A stretch of 64,000 nucleotides of DNA from Saussurea involucrata. Lineage: Eukaryota; Streptophyta; Magnoliopsida; Asterales; Asteraceae. A program made the position numbers and the translations under genes. The stretch covers positions 87,872,879-87,936,878 of the forward strand of contig CM066318.1 in NCBI GenBank assembly GCA_033807775.1. Reading direction: 5' to 3'. Numbering within the stretch: the stretch's first letter is position 1; each line of letters begins with the position of its first letter. Below are positions 37,130 to 46,846 of the stretch, in pieces. Below the pieces are notes generated by a model. The model was given only the letters and a program-made list of their open reading frames with translations. It was not told where the DNA came from and did no database searches.

Positions 37130-38212
37130 ACCACCTTTGGATCAATCTGGGCCGTATAAACTCATTCCAACTTTTAATCCTGACCCTTTAAATTCATTAA
37201 GCCCTCACTTTACACGATTAAGCCATTCACTCAGCTCCCTCCCCTGATTTCTCTCCTACCATACGGTTGCAACGTACTCTGTTTTCGCACCATCTTCTTC
37301 AACCTCTTCCCACGTTCTAACTCTTCCCCACGTCCTCCTAATTTTGAGTTTGTGACATGAACTGCTGTGTGTATATATACGCTTACACAGAGAATTACAA
37401 CATCTGTTTTTAGATTCAGAAGAAACAATACCCTCTTTCTCTTCCAAAGTTCCAAATCCAAACAAGAACTCCATTGGGGTGCTCCAATTGTGGTTTTTGT
37501 GCTTCATTCTCACACCCTCGGCTCTTCCACAACTGAACATTTGTAAGCTTTTCTGGAGAAGGGTGAACCCTAGTCGATTAGAATGATGAACCCTAATCGA
37601 TGAAAGGAGAACTCTCTACGAATCTATTTTCAAATTTAGGGATGAAATCGACGATTCATCCATTAACCACTGAGAAAACCTTCTTCTCCCAATTCGTACA
37701 AGGAAGTTCATGACAAACAGGCTTCTTTCCAGGAAGCAATTCGTGCGTTGATTTTTAACTGCTGCTGTTTTAACCAGGTTCGATAATTGTCTGTTGTTCG
37801 ATTTCTCCGATCTTCATCTTCTAACAGATTCGATTTTTTGAAGAATCGGGAGCGGGAGGAGGAAGACGATGGCCCTTCTTTTAATATAACCGATTTCGAT
37901 TCTCCTTCTGGCAAGTTCTCTGAATGTGTTCTACAATCCATAGACAGTGGATGCTTTTTCGTGGGTATTTGAAAACTCTTAAACCCTATTTTTTTAGAAA
38001 AGGCCCTCTTAAACCCTAATTTGGTATTGATTTCTTATGTGGGTTTGTTACCATCTGAAATGCAGAAATAAAAACCCTACCAAAGATGGTGAATGAAGAC
38101 AAACTTTCCTCTTCGGAGTCAGCTGATGATGCTGAAAATGGTGTCCCCCATGATGAATTTGATACTATCAATTTTGGTTCATCTTCTTTTTCTAGAACAT
38201 GGTTATTATAAT
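37130..38212 (+). pseudogene. Captured gene-like leader and exon segments of unknown origin
   Basis: GC-richer sequence with a CT-rich leader (37230-37530), an open stretch at 37787-37972 (FLRSSSSNRFDFLKN, then EEEDDGPSFNITDFD) and another at 38084-38212 starting MVNEDKLSSSESADD looks genic rather than transposon-like. No family was recognised. It may be the 5' part of the gene that supplied the next fragment or a separate capture. Confidence 0.35.
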
Positions 38213-38280
38213 ATTTAGATTCTTGAATCTAAAGTTTGTATCTTTGGGGTTTTTCTCTCACATTTAGGGTTTATTTGCAG

Positions 38281-38690
38281 GATTCCAGCCGTTTTTTAGA
38301 ATTTCAGTGCCAATGTGGCTGTGGATGGAAATATTGTGAATTTGGTACTTTGGGATACTACTGGTATTTGATTAAAGATCCAACTTTATCGTTATTTTTA
38401 AGTTTTTGAACTGTTTTACAGTTTACTTTTTTTATTTTTAACCATAAAAAATTGTTTTTGATATTAGGTCAAGAAGAATTTAGCAGATTAGGGGGGGCTG
38501 TTGGTTTACAATGTCTAGCTGTGGTGTTCGATTTCTAGACCTGGTTATAAAATATGGATGGCAAGGAAATTTGTATTTCAAGCCTTCCACCCGACGCTTT
38601 TTAATGACTTTGGTGAAGATTCGTTTTTGATTTTGTGTTGGCTTTCTCTTCAGAGCAAGTTTTGAGAATGTCCTTAAGAAGGTACCCCTT
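38281..38690 (+). pseudogene. Captured fragment of a ROP/RAC small GTPase gene
   Basis: An exon-like piece 38281-38363 translates as IPAVF-stop-NFSANVAVDGNIVNLV and LWDTTG. This is the end of switch I and the start of switch II (DTAGQ box) of plant ROP GTPases. A GT donor follows at 38364. The next piece starts at 38468 after AG and gives QEEFSRL, continuing the G3 region in phase. Further on, 38644-38686 gives FRASFENVLKK, matching the segment after the G4-preceding helix, and ends at an AAG|GTACCC donor. The P-loop exon, the NKxD box and the C-terminus are absent. An internal TAG and decay after QEEFSRL show that it is not functional. Introns are retained, so the fragment came from genomic DNA rather than cDNA. 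Confidence 0.7.
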
Positions 38691-40036
38691 TCAGTTCTTT
38701 AAATCTTCATTTATACGTACACACACACACATGAAGTTTAGATATACTTTCCAGTCTTTAAAAAGAATATATTAAAGAGAAAATTAACATAACGTTCAGA
38801 ATGTAAAGTTAAGCTTTCTGAATTCAAATTCTGTATCATCTAGAATCTGGACAGACATCAATTTCACATACATTATTTTATTAAAGTTTCAGTCAATGAA
38901 AACAGTTGATATATATATATATACACACACACATAGGTGAAAGATCAAATGAGAACATTATTTTACGAAAACATGAGAACACCCTTATCACACAGAATAA
39001 TCTAAACTTTTGGAGAGGAAAATGTATTTGGGTCAAACACACACCCACGAAAGAAGGGACGAAGCTTTTGGGCAGTCGCTCATTATCCATGGACATGTTT
39101 TTGAGCTAAATTGATATCATTCAATATTTAAATGTTGTAATTAAATCGTTGCATGCTATGCATTTGATAAAGGTTTGTGTTTGATGCTTGTCGAGATACC
39201 ACATTGATCATTTTGGGATGGAGGGAGTATATATATAATAAGTTTAAATAAAAAATGAACCCAAGGAGTATATAAAATATAGATAAATATAATTAATATT
39301 TGATGATGGGATGTAAAGGGGATTACAATATTAGTTTTGATTATTCGTGGATTAATCTTTTTGGTGAGATAACAATCGGGATGTATGAAATTCAACGATT
39401 AAGTGTTGTAATTGATACTTCAACTTGAATTAGATCTGCTTGATGTTAATCTTATATAATTACAACAGTTAAAATTTGGTTGATTAAATTTTAGTATGAT
39501 ACATCGTCTATAATAAAATTCTGGAAAAAATCACCGGATTATCCCCGGTTTGGATGGGAATGGAATCTTATTCCCCAACGGGACCAGGGATTGGTATCCT
39601 AGACCCCGTTGCCACCTTAGTTCCATACCCCGATTTTGAGTGGGATATACAGGGTCCGTTTGTTTTGGATTGGTTTTCTTACATGGATGGTTTTACATTC
39701 TTTTTGCAGGTTGATCCTTTCTGTAGTGTCAGCACAACTCACCAAATTGGTGAAACTCTTCGTTACCAGATTCAGAATTACCACCCTAAAGTCTTCATAC
39801 TATTGGGTACATAAGTTGGTTAGAGAAAACTTGATTCCATCGCGTTATAACCAAACGAGAATCAAGTTCAACATGTGCCTTCATACCCTGAATGAATTCT
39901 TCATTTTTGTGAGATCTCATTCATTTCATGTTTCACTTTGCAGAGCCTGCCAATAAACATTTTAAACCTGCTATGGTTGGCGGTTGCCTAGAAAGTAGGT
40001 GCTGAAGAATCTTATGACTGAAACAATACATTCCAG

Positions 40037-40096
40037 GTTGATGATAATGCCGCCGAAGAAATGGTTGCGAATATACTGACTTCAAAGTTCTCAGAG
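40037..40096 (+). pseudogene. Exon-like captured segment, 20 codons, unknown gene
   Basis: TTCCAG|GTTGATG and TCAGAG|GTACATT give a clean acceptor and donor around exactly 60 bases, encoding VDDNAAEEMVANILTSKF and two more residues. The parent gene is not recognised. Confidence 0.35.
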
Positions 40097-40180
40097 GTAC
40101 ATTCATTCATACATTTCAGGTTTCCACTTTCCTGATACACTAGAGATTTCTCCCCAAGTTCTTCAAATATATATACATAT

Positions 40181-40213
<33 letters not shown>

Positions 40214-40771
40214 GGAAGGATCATGTGAGAAGTTGAGGTTAACGTGAGAAATGGATCTGAACCGTAGGGCCATTCAGACTATTTTTTTCCAAATTTTCAG
40301 AGCCACGTATGTGTAATCATCCTCTTATCTGGTAAAACGTAAACCAACCTCTTATTTGTCTCTTATTGTTCTCAATGAATTAACCTTAATAAGTTTTTTC
40401 TGTTAATCAGTTCACTTGGATTATAATGGGTCAAATTGATAATTTAAGAAATTGAGACATTTATCGGTTTACAAAAACAAACAGCCTTATTGATTTGATT
40501 CATTCATACTTCAACACCACCTCTTGTCAATCAAAAGTGAAATAAGACTTCAGATTTCAACACCTCTTAAAAACAAACACCATCTAAGTATGATTTTCAT
40601 GATAATCAAGAGAAGCATTTCAATGACGATGATGATTGTGCAAGTGTAAGAGGAAACAAGAACATGTGTTGTTGAGATGTAATACCATTGTTTATCTTCT
40701 TATTATTCTTTTAATTTTTTTGAATTTGTTGGAGAGAGATAAAAGTTGCCCAACTCCTTATATTTATGCAG

Positions 40772-40902
40772 TAAAGGTGAAACTTGCTCAACCCCTTGTG
40801 CTTCATTTTGTTGAATACTTGCATGTTATTTTTCAAGTTGTAGATGCTATATTTAGAGCAGAACCATGGACGGTGCTATGGACAGCTAAGACCATTCTTC
40901 AG
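40772..40902 (+). pseudogene. Exon-like captured segment, unknown gene
   Basis: It is bounded by ATGCAG and CAG|GTACAA and encodes among others VDAIFRAEPWTVLWTAKT. The combination of an open frame, splice-like borders and composition unlike its surroundings suggests a captured exon. The family is not recognised. Confidence 0.3.
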
Positions 40903-41135
40903 GTACAACTCTTTGCTTTTTATCGATTATCGCTCATGGATTCTTCTCTGGAGTGACCACCTAATGCCACTACTTACTCAGTGTCACTGATGTTATTAGT
41001 TAAATGAATTGGTTCAGAAAAGCAACATGCGAGTAGTTTTTAGATTTTTATGTAATGTACTTTCTAACATGGATGTTAAATGCTATAACAAGTGGAGTGG
41101 CTTGCATCAATAGAGGTTATTGGTGAAGACACTAA

Positions 41136-41415
41136 GGGGCTGTTTGTTTACCTTAATAGTTCCATTAAGAGGCAGCCTCTGAATCGTTAAGAGGTGAATT
41201 TTGTTTGGCAAAAAAAGTTTGCCTCTTAATGGTTCTTAAATCCTCTGAATGATTTTGTATCTTGGGTCTCTCTTAACCATTCAGTGCCCTAATTTCATTC
41301 TTAACAATTACCAAACAACCATATTTTATTTTGCACTATATCATAAGGGCCTCTCAATCATTTTGACCACTTAATCATTCTGCACCAAACCATTCAACAA
41401 CTGCCAAACAACCCC
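41136..41415. mobile_element. Tourist-like MITE (280 bp) inside the Helitron
   Basis: The terminal inverted repeats GGGGCTGTTTG and CAAACAACCCC are flanked by TAA on both sides (41133-41135 and 41416-41418). Internal sequence is rich in CCTCTTAA and CATTC motifs with no coding content. This is the standard Harbinger-derived MITE structure. Confidence 0.88.
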
Positions 41416-42394
41416 TAAGATGTGAATTAGTCATGGGAAAGAAAAACTAAGTTCTTCTTTCAAAAATAATGTCTAGGATGTCGTTGCTATGCGTCGAATA
41501 TGGTAATGGGTTGTGAAGAACAAATACTTCTGGGCAGTCGATTGTGGCAGTCCACATACAGGCGGTTGTGCAGTAAGGTTGCCCAAGGGTGGGTCTGATT
41601 GGGTCAAGACGCTGTTGCGATTCAGACGCAGTTTAAAGAGGGGGGATGTTGTTCGCTGCTGGGTAAGCTAAGGGAGATCATCTGTTTGAATTAAGTTGGC
41701 AATAGGCTGCAAACAGCAGCTGTTTGGCGCTGTTTTGGTTTGTGCAGGGCTGAATATGGCTGTTTGGGACGCCATTGATTGTTGTTCGGGGCAGCCACTG
41801 TATGGCAGGTGCTGTATCAAGTGGCTTTTGGTGTTAAGCTGGCGGTTTGTTCCTCGCAAGCTGTCAGTGTGTTGTTTGCATCGTATACATTTCGTTTCGT
41901 GTGTGTCCCTCTTTGGGTTGTTCTTATTGTTGGTTTTGTCGGGGTGTTCCTGTTTTGGTTGTCGTCTGTACTCTATATTTTCTGGTGGTAATAAAATTTA
42001 ATGGTTTGCCTTTTCAAAAAAAATGTACCCGATCAACGGACGGGTATTGGTCAAGAGTTATAAATACCCTTTGATACTGACGGTATTAGTGAAAAGTTCT
42101 CTACCAAATCCAATACAGTCAATATTCCTATTATTGATTACGAAGAAATTAGTAAAATATTAGTCCTCCAATGATAAAATAAATGTTGTATCCAGTATGG
42201 AACATCTTAATATGAAAATTATGGAAGTCCTAATGGGACAGAGGGTGTAGAATTTTGTATCCAGCTTCGACCATGTACAGGACTACAGGTACGTGCTTTC
42301 ACATACCATTTCCTCATTTTTTTAATTATATGTTCAAAATATAAATGAAAAAAATTCTTATTATGTGGAAGCTAACATGATATCCTTTCCACAG

Positions 42395-42514
42395 AACTCT
42401 TCAAGATGGTGTGCGAAGCCGATGAATCTGATGTGGATATTCGCATCCCTGCAGTCATGCTTCCACAAGATGCTGGTGCAAGCTTGAAAGAGAGTCTCTA
42501 GAACAAGTTAAATG
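42395..42514 (+). pseudogene. Captured exon of a signal peptide peptidase-like (SPPL) gene
   Basis: After CCACAG the exon reads LFKMVCEADESDVDIRIPAV, then MLPQDAGASLKESL and a TAG. It ends AAATG|GTAAGG, a good donor. From memory this is the luminal protease-associated domain of plant SPPL intramembrane proteases, which carry KMVCE and IPAVMLPQDAG. Only this exon was recognised. The in-frame TAG at 42499 and the isolation of the exon make it non-functional. Confidence 0.6.
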
Positions 42515-43193
42515 GTAAGGGTACCAATTCAATATGCTTCTAAATTGGTTGTCTCTGTTTTTGCCACACACCAGTCTGTTTTAAATCGAAGGAGAATTTG
42601 ATGCTCCTCCATGGGTCGTTTTTCACGGTTTTGGTTCCTAGAATTTTCCCTGGAGCTGCAGTGCAATGCTGAGGAAGATTGGTTTAGATATTGGATTGTA
42701 CTGGATGGAGGATGATAATTAATCCATCACATGAAATTTAGGCTTTCATTTTTGGGCTTCCTATTTTTCAAGAGTCAACAATGTGGACTATTTTGAGTGG
42801 GCATATTCATTTTACAGGACCATGTGTCAAACGTTCAAGTCTCAAATCGATTTAGTTTTTCTGGGCCTTATAAGTCGGCTTGGTGTTATAACGGATTAAG
42901 GGGTGCCAGAATGGTAGAGTATGTTTTGGGTTTAGCTGATTAGGCCAACGATAGCCTTCATGTATATCTTTTTAGGCAAAATATGTCTTATTATCTTATC
43001 AATATACTTTTGTTTTATCTTTATCTTTTTATAAATGTTTATGTAATCTATTTTGTTTAAGAAATAATTTGAAAACTTAATGAATATCTGTATTATTGTA
43101 ATATTTTAGTTTTGCAATGCCTTAATTGTTTCAGTAGTATTAGTTAAAAATGGACCATTCAAATAACTTATTTTAGATTAAAGTTATGTCGTG

Positions 43194-43223
43194 TACCCGG
43201 CCACCGGACGGGTATAGCACTAG
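43194..43223 (+). other. Helitron 3' terminal hairpin and CTAG end
   Basis: The six-base stem TACCCG/CGGGTA has a nine-base loop, then TAGCACTAG. Hairpin position and CTRR-type end match Helitron termini. Confidence 0.75.
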
Positions 43224-43647
43224 TTATAGAATTGTGGCCATTGGTTGCCGTTCAATCACACAAAATAGAAAAAATATGGTCATAAACTATTTATAGTAAC
43301 AATTTAAATTGAACATCATATGATCATTATAGAAGTTGACCACATACACTAATAATCTTTGGCAACGGTTTTAATAATGTGTAAAAAAATAATAAATAAA
43401 TCTTTTTAAAATGTTAATTATAATAATTATTTGAAAAACATCAAACAGTCATATTAAGAGTCATATGAATAAAGTATAAGAACACCAATAACAAACCTAT
43501 CACCACTAATTCTCTAATATAGTAGAATTTTGCTTATTAAAGCTACTCCTCGTATGCTTCGGCTTCTGTAACGCGTGGACAGTTATAAAGTGTTTCTTTC
43601 TCTTCTTAGGATTTTGTTTCGCGTCTTGTTGATTAGAAGTCTCCTCT
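43224..43647. repeat. Resumed CACTA subterminal repeat and AT-rich CACTA sequence
   Basis: 43224-43395 continues the repeat family of 36131-37102 (GTGGCCATTGGTTGCC, ACTATTTATAG), showing that the two were one array before the Helitron inserted. The following 250 bases are AT-rich CACTA sequence up to the LTR, with no gene. Confidence 0.7.
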
Positions 43648-43676
43648 TGTTGGGAACTGAAGATATGCTAAGTATG

Positions 43677-44030
43677 GTTAGTACTGCCAGAACAACATTA
43701 CTACTGCCAGATCAATGTTAGTGCTGCCAGAACAAAGATACTACTGCTAGTTCAAGGTTAGTACTGCTGAGTCATTAATGCTGCAAGAACATGATTAGTA
43801 CTGCTAGACAAGTTACTACTGCTGGTACATGGTTAATACTGATGAACAAAGTTAATACTGCTGGTATATTACTACTGCTGGAATATCATTAACGCTGCTG
43901 ATCAAAAGTTAGTACTGCTGATGTCTTACGAAAACTGTTAGTACTGCTTGGGCATATCAAACATTACTACTGCTGAAAGATTATTAGTACTGCTTGAGAA
44001 GAATGAAGTTAATACTGCTTGGGATCAGAA
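43677..44030 (+). promoter_or_regulatory. TACTGC motif array in LTR U3
   Basis: Motif variants GTTAGTACTGC, TTACTACTGC, GTTAGTGCTGC, TTAATACTGC and TTAATGCTGC are all in the same orientation. Spacers (AGAACAACA, AGATCAAT and so on) are not conserved, so the motif and not a longer unit is repeated. Position upstream of the LTR TATA box suggests an enhancer or factor-binding array. The same array is at 49719-50070 in the 3' LTR. Confidence 0.75.
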
Positions 44031-44137
44031 CATGGAATGCGAGATTGAAGGAGATAAAGATAGAACGATTGAAGATATACTTAAAAGAATATTCTGAAGA
44101 TCAATCTTATTTTGATAGTTATCTTGTAATTATTCAG

Positions 44138-44146
44138 TATATATAT
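44138..44146 (+). promoter_or_regulatory. Putative LTR TATA box
   Basis: TATATATAT follows TTATTCAG in an AT-rich context about 490 bases into the LTR. It would start the genomic RNA within the LTR. The equivalent site in the 3' LTR is at 50180-50188. Confidence 0.5.
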
Positions 44147-44468
44147 TTGTTGATAGATAGCTATTAAGAAGACGAAGAGAAAAAAGAATACGTATACGTG
44201 AGATACAGAATTCGATTGTGTTTTAGAGAGAATTAACCTCAAGGTTTAGAACCCTATTTCTAGAGAAGTAGAAGTCGTCTTGATTGAGCCTGTTCAACGA
44301 GATTGAGGTTTGGTTGTTAATCTTGTGAGTCGAAACAGTGAATAAAAAAAAACTGTGTATTTTCTGATATATTGTTCTTTGATTGTGGGAATTAAAGTTC
44401 TATTCCGCAGATTCTTTAATTCTGAATTCTAAGTATTGTTAATCTTGTTAAGATTCGATCCTGTCAAG

Positions 44469-44480
44469 TGGTATCAGAGC
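44469..44480 (+). other. Primer binding site for initiator Met tRNA
   Basis: TGGTATCAGAGC lies two bases after the LTR end, complementary to the 3' end of plant initiator methionine tRNA, as usual in copia and gypsy elements. Confidence 0.95.
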
Positions 44481-44508
44481 TTGTGTTTCTTAGAATTCTA
44501 CAATTATT

Positions 44509-45186
44509 ATGGACAATTCCATTGAATCAAATAGTACTTTTGATTGGAGTGATCAAGCAGAAGAGGCAATCCAGAATCATGCACTCATGGCAGAAGTCTC
44601 AGATATTCCTACGGAGGTAAAATCTAATCTTTGTTCTCAAGCTTGTATAGACACTGTTAAAAGGTATAGAGATCACAATCAGGGAATGTGTGATGACCTT
44701 AAGAGATTAGAAAAGGACATAAGAGATTATGTATTGATTGTTGAAAGGTTTGAAGAACAAATTAAGGCTTTTCAAGCCAATGAACTTCAACACTCATATG
44801 ATACAAACTACTGGAAGTGGGAAAAGGGTGGTCTGGAGTTCCAACTGAAAGAGTCTAGGGAAGAGTGTGAGAAACTAAAAGGAGAGCTTGAGAAAGTTAA
44901 ACTTGATGTAGAAAAGTTTACTTGTGCCTCTAAAGTCATGGACAACATAATCAACTCTCAAATCCATAGTAAGTTGAAACCAGGAATAGGGTACAATGCC
45001 ACACCCCCACCCTATAACAACAACTACATCCCTCCTAAGTCAGACCTATTAGAAACCAAGGATAGGAAGGACTTACCTAAAGGAGCCACTGAAGTAGATC
45101 CATTAGATAAAGTAGTTGTTGAGGATGAGACTGAAAAAGTAGGATCTGATGAGGAATGTGAAAGTCCATGTGTTAAGAACAATTAG
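44509..45186 (+). CDS. Truncated copia Gag, first ORF (225 aa), coiled coil
   Basis: This starts at the first ATG after the primer site. Residues 11-30 contain FDWSDQAEEAIQNHALMA, which from memory occurs in the C-terminal half of Asteraceae copia Gag proteins. The N-terminal UBN2-type domain is therefore missing. Residues 50-150 form a lysine/glutamate-rich coiled coil. GIGYNATPPPYNNNYIPPK (about 163-181) matches a conserved PPPY..NYIP segment of the same family. It ends at TAG, and the next ORF starts in the same frame with the ATG immediately after (TAGATG). The two may therefore be one protein by stop readthrough, or be separated by a recent nonsense change. Confidence 0.75.
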   Translation: MDNSIESNSTFDWSDQAEEAIQNHALMAEVSDIPTEVKSNLCSQACIDTVKRYRDHNQGMCDDLKRLEKDIRDYVLIVERFEEQIKAFQANELQHSYDTNYWKWEKGGLEFQLKESREECEKLKGELEKVKLDVEKFTCASKVMDNIINSQIHSKLKPGIGYNATPPPYNNNYIPPKSDLLETKDRKDLPKGATEVDPLDKVVVEDETEKVGSDEECESPCVKNN

Positions 45187-46167
45187 ATGAAAAGGACTGA
45201 AAAGGGAAAGGGAGTTCATTATACACAGACCACTGTTGTGAACTCTAAAACTTGTGAACATTGTTCTTGCAAGAAATCTCAAGAGAATAAGCCCCAAAAA
45301 CATGATAAAAAGAGGGGAAATCAAAGAAATTGGAATAACCAGTGGGCACAAAAGCAAGGAGTTAATCTGCAAAGGATTAACAGACCAAAACCTTGTTTCA
45401 TCTGTGGCAGATTGAATCACCTTGCCAAACACTGTTATTTCAATCCTATTAACCAAAGGATAAATTTTCAAAGACCTTTTTATAAATCCAATGGTTATAG
45501 GAAGCCTGCAAGGAACCATGTGGCTAAGAAACAAGCTAAATCCAAAAGCCACATGAGGAAAAAGACTGAAAAGGAATGTGTCAATATGTGGGTCTCCAAA
45601 AGCACTAATACCTCAGATAGTACTGCTGAAAAGGATAGTGCTGCTAGAAGCAATACTGCTAACAAGGTTAGTGCTGCTAGAAGCAATACTACTGCCAATA
45701 CTGCTGCTAGCAGTGTTAGTGCTGCTAACTCAGTTAGTACTGCTAACTCTGTTAGTGCTGCTAACTCTGCTAGTGTTGCTAACTCTGTTAGTGCTGTTAA
45801 CTCAGTTAGTGCTGCTAACTCTGTTAGTGCTGCTAACTCTGTTAGTACTGCTAACTCAGTTAATACTGCTAACTCAGTTAGTGCTGCTAACTCTGTTAGT
45901 ACTGCTAACTCTGTTAGTGCTGCTAACTCAGTTAGTGCTGCTAACTCTGTTAGTACTGCTAACTCTGTTAGTGCTGCTAACTCTGTTAGTACTTCTTCTA
46001 AGGTTAATACTGCTTCTAGTGTTTGTGCTTCTAGACCAATTATATTGACAAAGTACTCCAATTCTGCAGTACCTAAATTTGAAAATCTCATCAAAACCCA
46101 ATGCAAGTACTTTGATGAGCAAGGGAGACCCAAGACCACTTCGGCTTGGGTTCCTAATAAAAACTAA
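45187..46167 (+). CDS. Truncated copia Gag, second ORF with zinc knuckle and repeats (326 aa)
   Basis: It is in frame with the ORF before it. A CCHC zinc knuckle CFICGRLNHLAKHC sits at residues 75-88, for nucleic-acid binding in the particle. Residues about 178-270 are an imperfect six-residue repeat, ANSVS[TA], with an 18 bp DNA period carrying GTTAGTACTGCT and variants. The C-terminal end is YFDEQGRPKTTSAWVPNKN, the same AW.P-stop ending as the broken gag at 17865. The repeat region is low-complexity and probably disordered. Long open frames on other strands here (45495-46139, 45578-46048) are by-products of the repeat. Confidence 0.75.
   Translation: MKRTEKGKGVHYTQTTVVNSKTCEHCSCKKSQENKPQKHDKKRGNQRNWNNQWAQKQGVNLQRINRPKPCFICGRLNHLAKHCYFNPINQRINFQRPFYKSNGYRKPARNHVAKKQAKSKSHMRKKTEKECVNMWVSKSTNTSDSTAEKDSAARSNTANKVSAARSNTTANTAASSVSAANSVSTANSVSAANSASVANSVSAVNSVSAANSVSAANSVSTANSVNTANSVSAANSVSTANSVSAANSVSAANSVSTANSVSAANSVSTSSKVNTASSVCASRPIILTKYSNSAVPKFENLIKTQCKYFDEQGRPKTTSAWVPNKN
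45718..45990 (+). repeat. 18 bp coding repeat carrying the GTTARTRCTGCT motif
   Basis: About 15 units of GTTAGTRCTGCTAACTCW run in tandem in the gag frame as V-S-T/A-A-N-S. The first 12 bases are the same motif found in the LTR and in the non-coding array. A few looser copies lie just upstream (45615-45717) and downstream (46004). Confidence 0.88.
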
Positions 46168-46181
46168 TTGATCTATCAGAT

Positions 46182-46403
46182 GTGCAGGGCAACCAACAGC
46201 TCAAGGGAAAGAGCATCTGGCATGTTGATAGTGGCTGCTTCTGGCACATGACAGGTAACATGTCCTGCCTCAAGAATTTCAAAAGAATTGATGGAGGACA
46301 TGTTGCTTTTGGGAATAATCATGCAGGAGGTAAGATAAGTGGTAAAGGTGATGTGTCAGAAGGTAAGATGACATTTGAGGATTTGACAAATGCTGCAAAG
46401 TGC
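46182..46403 (+). pseudogene. Copia protease start, truncated
   Basis: In the -1 frame relative to gag, KSIWHVDSGCFWHMTGNMS gives the copia aspartic protease active site D-S-G followed by the usual HMTG segment, then GGHVAFGNN and KISGKG. The match is lost around 46398, and the frame runs into the motif array. The rest of protease and all of integrase, RT and RNase H are missing, so this copy cannot process its own polyprotein. Confidence 0.8.
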
Positions 46404-46409
46404 AAGTAT

Positions 46410-46846
46410 AGTTACTACTGCCAGTGCAGAGTTACTACTGCTAGTGCAGAGTTACTACTACCAGTGCAGAGTTTCTACTGCTAGTACATATTTTCTACTG
46501 CCAATGAGTAGTTAATACTGCTCAGTAGTTAATACTGCTTAAGTAGTTAATACTGCTCAGTAGTTAATACTGCTTTGCAGTTAATACTGCTTTGCTGTTA
46601 ATACTGCTTTGCAGTTAATACTGCTCAGTAGTTAATACTGCTTTGCAGTTAATACTGCTCAGTAGTTAATACTGCTAGTGCACAGTTAATACTGCCAATG
46701 AGTAGTTAATACTGCTTAGCAGTTAATACTGGTTGTGTAGTTAATACTGCTCAGTCGTTAATACTGCTTAAGTAGTTAATACTGCTTCGTGGTTAATACT
46801 GCATATGTCGTTAATACTGCTTTTGAAAATCTAGGGCAAATACTGC
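46410..46846 (+). repeat. Non-coding TACTGC motif array replacing pol
   Basis: Five GTTACTACTGCC or TTTCTACTGCT-type copies (46410-46502) are followed by about 18 copies of TTAATACTGC at 16-20 base spacing, with linkers such as TCAGTAG, TTTGCAG and TTAAGTAG. The array ends in ATACTGC directly joined to a TATA box at 46847. All copies are on the same strand as those in the LTR. No open frame crosses it. Confidence 0.93.

Larger units (their letters stand above)
37103..43223 (+). mobile_element. Helitron with captured gene fragments (6121 bp)
   Basis: The 3' end has the Helitron signature: a hairpin TACCCG...CGGGTA (43194-43214), nine bases, then CACTAG with the terminal CTAG at 43220-43223. 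The 5' end is CCTATACTATGG at 37103 (canonical TC replaced by CC). It lies between A and T with no target duplication. Deleting it rejoins a CACTA subterminal repeat unit (CACTAAATTA + TTATAGAATTGTGGCC), matching other units such as the one near 36710-36730. No Rep/helicase was found, so it is non-autonomous. It contains exon-like pieces of host genes with GT/AG borders and a Tourist MITE. Confidence 0.75.
43648..44466 (+). repeat. 5' LTR of the motif-rich element (819 bp)
   Basis: It runs from TGTTGGGAAC to GATCCTGTCA. The first 390 bases carry about 17 copies of TTARTACTGC-type motifs at irregular 17-30 base spacing. A TATA run (44138-44146) lies about 100 bases after the last motif. The 3' part is AT-rich with no open frame. 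Confidence 0.93.

Noticed and set aside
39205..39222. Stowaway/mariner-like end GGGATGGAGGGAGTA
   Set aside because: Only one end was found; no matching inverted terminus or TA duplication nearby.
42026..42046. Second Helitron-like hairpin (TACCCG...CGGGTA)
   Set aside because: It is not followed by CTRR at the expected distance and lies inside the Helitron defined by the 43223 end. It may be an older fragment, but no ends could be shown.
45495..46139. Long antisense and out-of-frame ORFs over the gag repeat (214 and 156 codons)
   Set aside because: An 18 bp repeat keeps several frames open at once. The zinc knuckle and gag ending lie in the forward frame only.
43677..46846. Regularly spaced short repeats with unique spacers resembling a CRISPR array
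   Set aside because: Repeats are 10-12 bases, variable, with 5-15 base spacers, and lie inside a plant LTR retrotransposon. No cas genes are present and the setting is eukaryotic.
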